Of a stretch of DNA of 14,153 nt, positions 10,163 to 14,153 are shown piece by piece. The notes beneath the pieces were generated by a model. That model worked only from the letters and a program-made list of their open reading frames with translations. It was not told where the DNA came from and did not search any database. The DNA lies in assembly GCA_003833135.1 (NCBI GenBank), contig QZLH01000535.1:59462-73614 (forward strand), given 5' to 3'. Both the position numbers and the translations under genes were made by a program. Each line of letters starts with the position of its first letter. Within the stretch, counting starts at the first letter, position 1. This DNA comes from Oehlia diaphana. Lineage: Eukaryota > Glomeromycota > Glomeromycetes > Glomerales > Glomeraceae.

Positions 10163-10392
10163 ATTATATGTAAGGTTGCTTGCCAAAACCTCTCCAAAAT
10201 CCTGCGATAAATTTCGGCAAGATTTTACTATATGTTTACTATAGTTTCGGCAGGGTTTCGGCAGTTTCGGCAAATAGGGGTTTCGGCATTTCGGCAAAGT
10301 TTCGGCAGGATTTTTAATATGATTTAATATAGTTTCGGCATTTTCCGTATAGGTTTCGGCAGTTATTAAGAAGGTTTCGGCAAGCAACCTTA
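10163..10392. mobile_element. 222-bp TTTCGGCA-rich hAT-type MITE (complete copy)
   Basis: The element spans 10171-10392 and begins TAAGGTTGCTTGCCAAAACC. Its other end is the inverse of TAAGGTTGCTTGCCGAAACC, giving a TIR of about 21 bp with one mismatch; TAAGG fits the hAT YARNG rule. It holds about ten copies of TTTCGGCA, all in one orientation. The left flank is ATTATATG (10163-10170). The right flank is ACCATATC, which does not match; the matching ATTATATG lies at 11337-11344 after the second copy. The minus-strand reading frame across it is an artefact of the repeats. Confidence 0.88.
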
Positions 10393-10393
10393 A

Positions 10394-11011
10394 CCATATC
10401 ATCCGGAAATGAATGGATTGGTAGAAAGATTTAATAAGACATTATGTCAAGCCTTAGCAAAATTAGGAGAAGATGATTGGGATATACATATTCCATCAGT
10501 TTTATATGCTTATAGAACAAAGAAAAATAAGTCAACAAAAATGAAACCATTTTTCATTGTATACGGAAGACAAGATAGAAATACATTAGAAAAAGAATCG
10601 GATGGAACAACAACGATAAAGAGAATCGAGACAATAATTGAGAAGATGCCGATTATAAGAAGAAAAGTCAAAGAAAACATAAGAGAAGCTCAGAATAAAC
10701 AAAAATTGTATCATGATAAGAATACAAAAGAAAAACAGGTATTTGAAATAGGGGAAAAAGTACTAGTTTATCAAGCATGGAGAGATAAACAATGGACTGG
10801 AAAATTACAAGAAAAGTTTAAAGGACCATATTTGATCCACGAAAGACTATCGAATGGAGTGTATAAGTTAAAGGAATTGAATGGTAAAATATTAAAAACA
10901 CCACAGAACGGAAAATGGATAAAGAAATTCCATAGTAGAGAAAATTTTGATCCAAGGATAGTGATCAGGAAAAAGGAGGAATTTGACAAACGGAAATTAA
11001 GATTCGATTAA
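10394..11011 (+). pseudogene. Ty3/gypsy integrase C-terminal fragment
   Basis: An open frame starts at the MITE edge with PYHPEMNGLVERFNKTL and runs to TAA 11009-11011, about 205 codons. The Glu in NGLVERFN is the third acidic residue of the DDE integrase core. The rest is the integrase C-terminal region, with a GPY/F-like module (KFKGPYLIHERLSNGVYKLK) and a basic tail. No chromodomain is seen. The piece is 5'-truncated exactly at the MITE boundary: gag, protease, reverse transcriptase, RNase H and most of the integrase are absent. Unlike its neighbours the frame has no stops, so this copy is young. It probably belongs to another locus. Confidence 0.85.
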
Positions 11012-11060
11012 ATTAGAAGTTTATTATTTAGTTTAATGAAATTGTAGGGACACAATTTTT

Positions 11061-11219
11061 CCAGGGGAGGATAATTGTAGTATACAGAAATCGACTAATA
11101 GTTAATATGTAAGGCGCAGTAAATTAGAATAAGCATTAACAGTAATGCAGATCATAAATTAAGAATTTTAGAATTTAGAATGTTGATCAATTAGATTAGA
11201 TTTTACAAATTAGGATAGG
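11061..11219 (+). mobile_element. polypurine tract and partial 3' LTR of the gypsy element
   Basis: Fifty bases after the integrase stop lies a purine run AGGGGAGGA (11063-11071), the expected plus-strand primer site. It is followed by a TG start at 11076-11077 (TGTAGTATACAGAAATCGAC) that fits the beginning of a 3' LTR. The putative LTR is cut off after about 144 bp by the N at 11220, so its full length and CA end cannot be seen. No second LTR copy is in the window. Confidence 0.6.
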
Positions 11220-11220
11220 N
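11220..11220. other. single N (assembly join)
   Basis: One undetermined base separates the partial LTR from a second, truncated MITE copy. It marks a join of sequence pieces rather than natural sequence. Confidence 0.85.
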
Positions 11221-11344
11221 GGGGTTTCGGCATTTCGGCAAAGTTTCGGCAGGATTTTTAATATGATTTAATATAGTTTCGGCATTTTCCGTATAGGTTT
11301 CGGCAGTTATTAAGAAGGTTTCGGCAAGCAACCTTAATTATATG
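11221..11344. mobile_element. right half of the same MITE, 116-bp exact copy, plus TSD
   Basis: 11221-11336 is identical in all 116 bases to 10277-10392, the right half of the complete copy. It ends in the same TIR, and ATTATATG (11337-11344) repeats the left flank of the complete copy perfectly. The left part of this copy is missing at the N. The two copies together behave as one element inserted once in the Mutator-like relic. Confidence 0.9.
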
Positions 11345-11427
11345 AGATATTAGATCATTTGGAATTGGCTCATTTGCCAAGTCAAGAAAAGGTCCTACCC
11401 ATAGGTTTTGATTGTTCATGGTCACAT

Positions 11428-12744
11428 TCTGAAGTAAATGAAATTTGTGCAAACTTGACTATAGAAGAGAATAATTTTGCATTGATCCGCGGTTCTACAA
11501 GTTATTGATCAGAAATAATTTTCAATGTGCGGGAGAGAAAAGAAATACGAGATCAATATGTTACTGAAATAATAAGTATTATAAATGCTAATTTATTTGG
11601 TCGCATTATTATATATTGTGCAATACATTCCAGTTGCGAATATCTTTATATAAGTTACAGGAAAATTTGGCTGATATAATAGTTGATTATTTCTATGGTG
11701 GTTTACGAGATAATAAAAGAGAAAAGACAATGAATAATTGGAAATCTAATTTTATACAAATAATGGTTGCGACGTCTGCATTTGGAATGGGAATAAATTC
11801 AAATGATATATAAGTAGTAATTCATGTAGAAATACCAATGAGTATGAGTATGTATATAAATTGTCTTTTTATTTATGTATAAATATTCACTTTTTTACAT
11901 TTTTATAGCCAATCTCATTCAGGAAGTAGGACGTGCAGGACGTGATGGAAATACAGCAAAACATTTTATTTTTTACAGTAAAAAAGATATTCGTACAAAT
12001 TATTCTATAATAGCAGAGTATTGGGAAACGTAATTATTCTTATTTATATAAAATGTACTGTACATTTGTTGAAAAATAAATAAAAATATATATACATTGA
12101 TAAAAAAATATAAATATAACAATTATTCATTTGAATATTAATAGTGCATCTACAGTATTTCTGCAAACATCAATATTGGGGAGCAAAGATTAATCAATAA
12201 ACTGGAACGTGTTGCCAAAAAAATCTTTGAGGTCATCTACTACTGCAATTCAGGATATGAATGCCGTCAACAGCTAATATAGCAATACCAAACTTGACCA
12301 AATGAAGAAAAACCACCTGTATGTGAAATATGTGATAATTGTATTAATCAAATTACTGACAAGCCAAGACTAATTGATGGTAAGAAAGAAATTATAAAGT
12401 TGTTAGAAGTAGTAGAATATCTAACACAGAAAACGGGTGAGCAAATTTGTCCAGATGATGTAATAGATATATTTAAAGGGGGAAAAACTGCAAAGATAAA
12501 ACAAAAAAATTGGAATACTTTGCCAGTATATCCAGCTGAGAAAAAAAAGGTACTGAAAACTAAAGATTTAGTTCAGTTTGCCTTGACTAATTTAGTTGTT
12601 CGTGGTTTAGTTCAAGAAACAATTATATTACGAAAACTATTTGAAGGAAGTAAAATTTTATCTAGTAGTATTGTTGTAGTTGGTGTAGTATCAGGTGTAC
12701 AAGCAAATACTAACGTGCAAACTTGGCATTATTTTGTTAAATAA
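11428..12744 (+). pseudogene. RecQ-like helicase, C-terminal half, decayed
   Basis: This is a remnant of a superfamily 2 DNA helicase. Motif order is recognisable: EICANLTIEENNFALIR (about 11440-11490), a motif IV-like RIIIYCAIHSSCEYLY, KREKTMNNW, motif V VATSAFGMGINSNDI (to 11810) and motif VI QEVGRAGRDGN (about 11920). Then come a RecQ-type zinc site (YYCNSGYECRQQL and PVCEICDNC, 12236-12345) and an RQC-like winged-helix segment (LLEVVEYLTQKTGEQICPDD) ending at TAA 12742-12744. Two introns are readable: 11848-11908 and 12030-12155 (or an acceptor at 12144). Walker A, the DEAH box and the N-terminal half are absent. Damage includes TGA 11506-11508, a frameshift near 11655, TAA 11811-11813, TAG 12280-12282 and TGA 12295-12297. 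Its left end is joined in frame to a transposase relic. Confidence 0.8.
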
Positions 12745-12795
12745 AATTATGCATAAATGCATTCATAATTTTTGCTGAAATTACGGAAATTATAA

Positions 12796-13196
12796 TTGCT
12801 GATTAGGGATGGTAACGGTCACGGTCATTAACCGGTTATGACTGGTCATGACTGTGACCGATATCGGTCGGTCAAAGACCTCTGACCGACCATTTGACCG
12901 ATCGTTTAACCGATCCTGAAAATATTTGTGAAACGTCTTTTAATATAAAATTTAATAAAAAAATGTTTCGCAAATATTTTTTAAATATTTTAATAGAAAA
13001 CGTTGCAAAAACGTTTTTTATTAAGTATTTCATAAAAAAAATGTTTCACAAACATTTTCAGGATCGGTTAAACAGTCGGTCAGACCGGTCGGTCAAACGG
13101 TCAGTCAAACGGTCAGTCAGTCGGTCAAAGGTTCTTGACCGGTTATGACTGACCAATGACTGACCATGATCAACCGTTGCCATCCATATTGCTGAT
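12796..13196. mobile_element. 385-bp fold-back hAT MITE with 8-bp TSD
   Basis: The element spans 12804-13188 and is flanked by perfect direct repeats TTGCTGAT at 12796-12803 and 13189-13196. Ends are TAGGGATGGTAACGG and, inverted, TATGGATGGCAACGG. The arms of about 140 bp are imperfect inverted copies, most clearly AACCGATCCTGAAAATATTT at about 12908 against its complement near 13056-13076, so a single strand can fold into a long hairpin. The arms carry about 15 GGTCA/TGACC motifs plus GGTCG variants. An AT-rich centre contains ATGTTTCGCAAATATT-like repeats. It lies 60 bp beyond the RecQ relic. The plus-strand frame inside it (RSDRSVKRSVKRSVSRS) is a translation of the repeats, not a gene. 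Confidence 0.93.
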
Positions 13197-13438
13197 GTTA
13201 TTGTTACACAAAAAAATTTTTGCCACATGGTTTATAATAAAAATGATTTTTGTACATCCTCCCCTTAATGATATGACATACGTATTACATAGAAAAAAAA
13301 TTGCCTTAAGGGGTAATCAAAATTTTATTAATACATGCAAAAAATAAATACAAAAAATACGGTGGCAGCTCTGCTAGGCTAAAGCCCTGATATATAATAA
13401 TTTTTTTATGCTAAGACTTATTTACACTCTCTACAAGA
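13197..13438. other. AT-rich spacer, no gene recognised
   Basis: No supported coding sequence. A small inverted pair, CCCCTTAA (13261-13268) and TTAAGGGG (13306-13313), could form a weak stem with a 37-nt loop. The plus-strand frame at 13156-13347 begins inside the MITE and has no recognisable features. Confidence 0.35.
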
Positions 13439-13936
13439 TTAACTAATGACCCCACCCTTTTTATTTTTCTTGATTCCTCCCCACTTTGCAATGTCTTCAC
13501 CGGCTTTTGTGTCTCCCAATAATCATATAATATGAACAAGAACTTTTTCTGCCTTATCTGATATATCCTTATCCCTATACGCAACAGATAAGGACTTGAA
13601 TGATGGCTTCCTTTTATCGTCTAATGTACATTCCATAAAAAACCATTTTTCTGCATCTGTTACAATCCCCCATACTTTATCCAAATCATACTCGTCTTCT
13701 ATTTCATTCATCTTGCACTTGCAAGATAGAGAGGTTTTCATCTGTACAGTGGCCTATGCGAAGCCCTACTTAAAGTCATCTATTTTTACTTCTATCAGGC
13801 CAATTATTCTCCCAATTGTACGTGATTCAATGCCATAATTGAGATTCCTGTGTCCATTTTTCTCCTCAATCAGTTTCTCTGGTATGATCTTGACTTGATC
13901 TTTGAACAGGTAAGTCACAGAAGCGAGATACGTACT
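13439..13936 (-). pseudogene. PD-(D/E)XK nuclease-like relic (Crinkler-type family)
   Basis: A single minus-strand frame runs from 13936 to TAA 13439-13441, about 165 codons with three internal stops. It reads TYLASVTYLFKDQVK, YGIESRTIGRIIGLIEVKID, DDFK, stop, GFA, stop, ATVQMKTSLS, then YDLDKVWGIVTDAEKWFFME, and after a TGA the tail LLGDTKAGEDIAKWG. The IEVK motif followed by an A-x-x-Q element matches the E-x-K and QxxxQ-like features of PD-(D/E)XK nucleases in expanded glomeromycete Crinkler-type families. The two TAGs stand where Gln is expected, and the TGA where Trp is expected. A TTTTTAG upstream (about 13940) could be an intron acceptor, so earlier exons may lie beyond the window. The frame is kept throughout, so decay is recent. 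Confidence 0.5.
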
Positions 13937-14153
13937 TTACTAAAAATGGTCAATTTTTTGAAATGATTTTGTAATAATTTTAACATACTACAAATATATT
14001 TAATACATCAAAATGTTTTTGTTATACTCTTATTATTATTTTGTAATTATATTGTATCTAGGTCTATAAAAATAACTCAAAATAATATCACAATAATTTT
14101 TTAATGTTTTTGCTATTATTTTATTATTATAATATAATTAATTTTGATATTAT
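13937..14153. other. AT-rich end of window
   Basis: Low-complexity AT-rich DNA with no reading frame or repeat of note. It may be an intron or upstream region of the nuclease relic. Confidence 0.35.

Larger units (their letters stand above)
8885..11427 (+). pseudogene. decayed Mutator-like (MULE) transposase, split
   Basis: Coding runs from ATG 8885 (MIDIMPSNISHAWYMILVAQ) through a 137-codon frame to TAG 9296-9298, and on to TGA 9428-9430. It then continues after a frameshift at the A8 run 9493-9500 to TGA 9882-9884. Next comes a zinc-ribbon-like segment (FCPNC near 9849; VITCLLCKTS near 9924), MKYSQVVVGAALTGRVNR and NSFQTALATIEVTNQCCKKS (9981-10100), and SSCEAILY up to 10170. It resumes at 11345 as EILDHLELAHLPSQEKVLPI and GFDCSWSH (11404-11427). 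The Cys pairs, the long helical domain and a final DxxW motif resemble the N-terminal and first-Asp part of Mutator-like transposases. A MITE splits it; deleting the MITE with one TSD copy restores the frame exactly. The rest of the DDE core is missing, replaced by RecQ-like sequence. A Lys/Asn-rich linker lies at 9500-9790. Confidence 0.6.

Noticed and set aside
10112..10402. 96-residue minus-strand frame rich in AET and CRN
   Set aside because: It is a translation of the TTTCGGCA repeats of the MITE plus flanks of the transposase relic on the other strand. It is not a gene.
10771..10989. 72-residue minus-strand frame
   Set aside because: It is antisense to the gypsy integrase C-terminus, which has clear motifs.
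12894..13148. 84-residue plus-strand frame with Arg/Ser repeats
   Set aside because: It lies entirely inside the fold-back MITE and reflects the GGTCA/GGTCG repeats.
13596..13838. 80-residue plus-strand frame
   Set aside because: It is antisense to the nuclease-like relic, which has a longer consistent frame with family motifs.

Overview
The window looks like a gene-poor, AT-rich stretch of a fungal nuclear genome, most likely an arbuscular mycorrhizal fungus (Glomeromycotina, Rhizophagus/Gigaspora-like). This rests on base composition, short GT-AG introns of about 50-130 nt, and the mix of decayed families: hAT, Mutator-like and Ty3/gypsy transposons, a RecQ-like helicase remnant, and Crinkler-like NTPase/PD-(D/E)XK nuclease relics. 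I see no intact gene, tRNA, rRNA or CRISPR array. Family names come from motif recognition by eye, without database searches.

Layout. 1-150: GTAC-rich repeat edge. 151-3435: decayed autonomous hAT element (TIR-like 5' end, BED-like finger, RNase H-like core, dimerisation region, three visible introns), itself hit by a 404-bp non-autonomous hAT element (1925-2328) with a perfect 8-bp target-site duplication. 3556-4840 (minus): decayed Crinkler-type NTPase/nuclease C-terminal region. 5539-8622 (minus): four decayed coding relics of unknown family, separated by AT-rich and simple-repeat DNA. 8885-11427: Mutator-like transposase relic with a zinc ribbon and the first catalytic-Asp motif, split by a 222-bp TTTCGGCA-rich hAT-type MITE. 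In the middle of that MITE locus sits a Ty3/gypsy integrase C-terminus, a polypurine tract and a partial LTR, ending at a single N (11220), followed by an exact second copy of the right half of the MITE. The flanking 8-bp duplication pairs across this insert, so it is probably a scaffolding chimera. 11428-12744: RecQ-like helicase C-terminal half, joined in frame to the transposase relic. 12804-13188: 385-bp fold-back hAT MITE rich in GGTCA motifs, with a perfect 8-bp duplication. 13439-13936 (minus): a PD-(D/E)XK nuclease-like relic.

Nothing here works together as an operon or pathway. The unifying story is repeated hAT activity: at least four hAT-type ends of different families, three with intact 8-bp duplications. 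The most useful results are the probable assembly chimera at 10393-11220, the in-frame transposase/RecQ junction, and the shared TIR and subterminal motif that links the autonomous hAT relic to the fold-back MITE.
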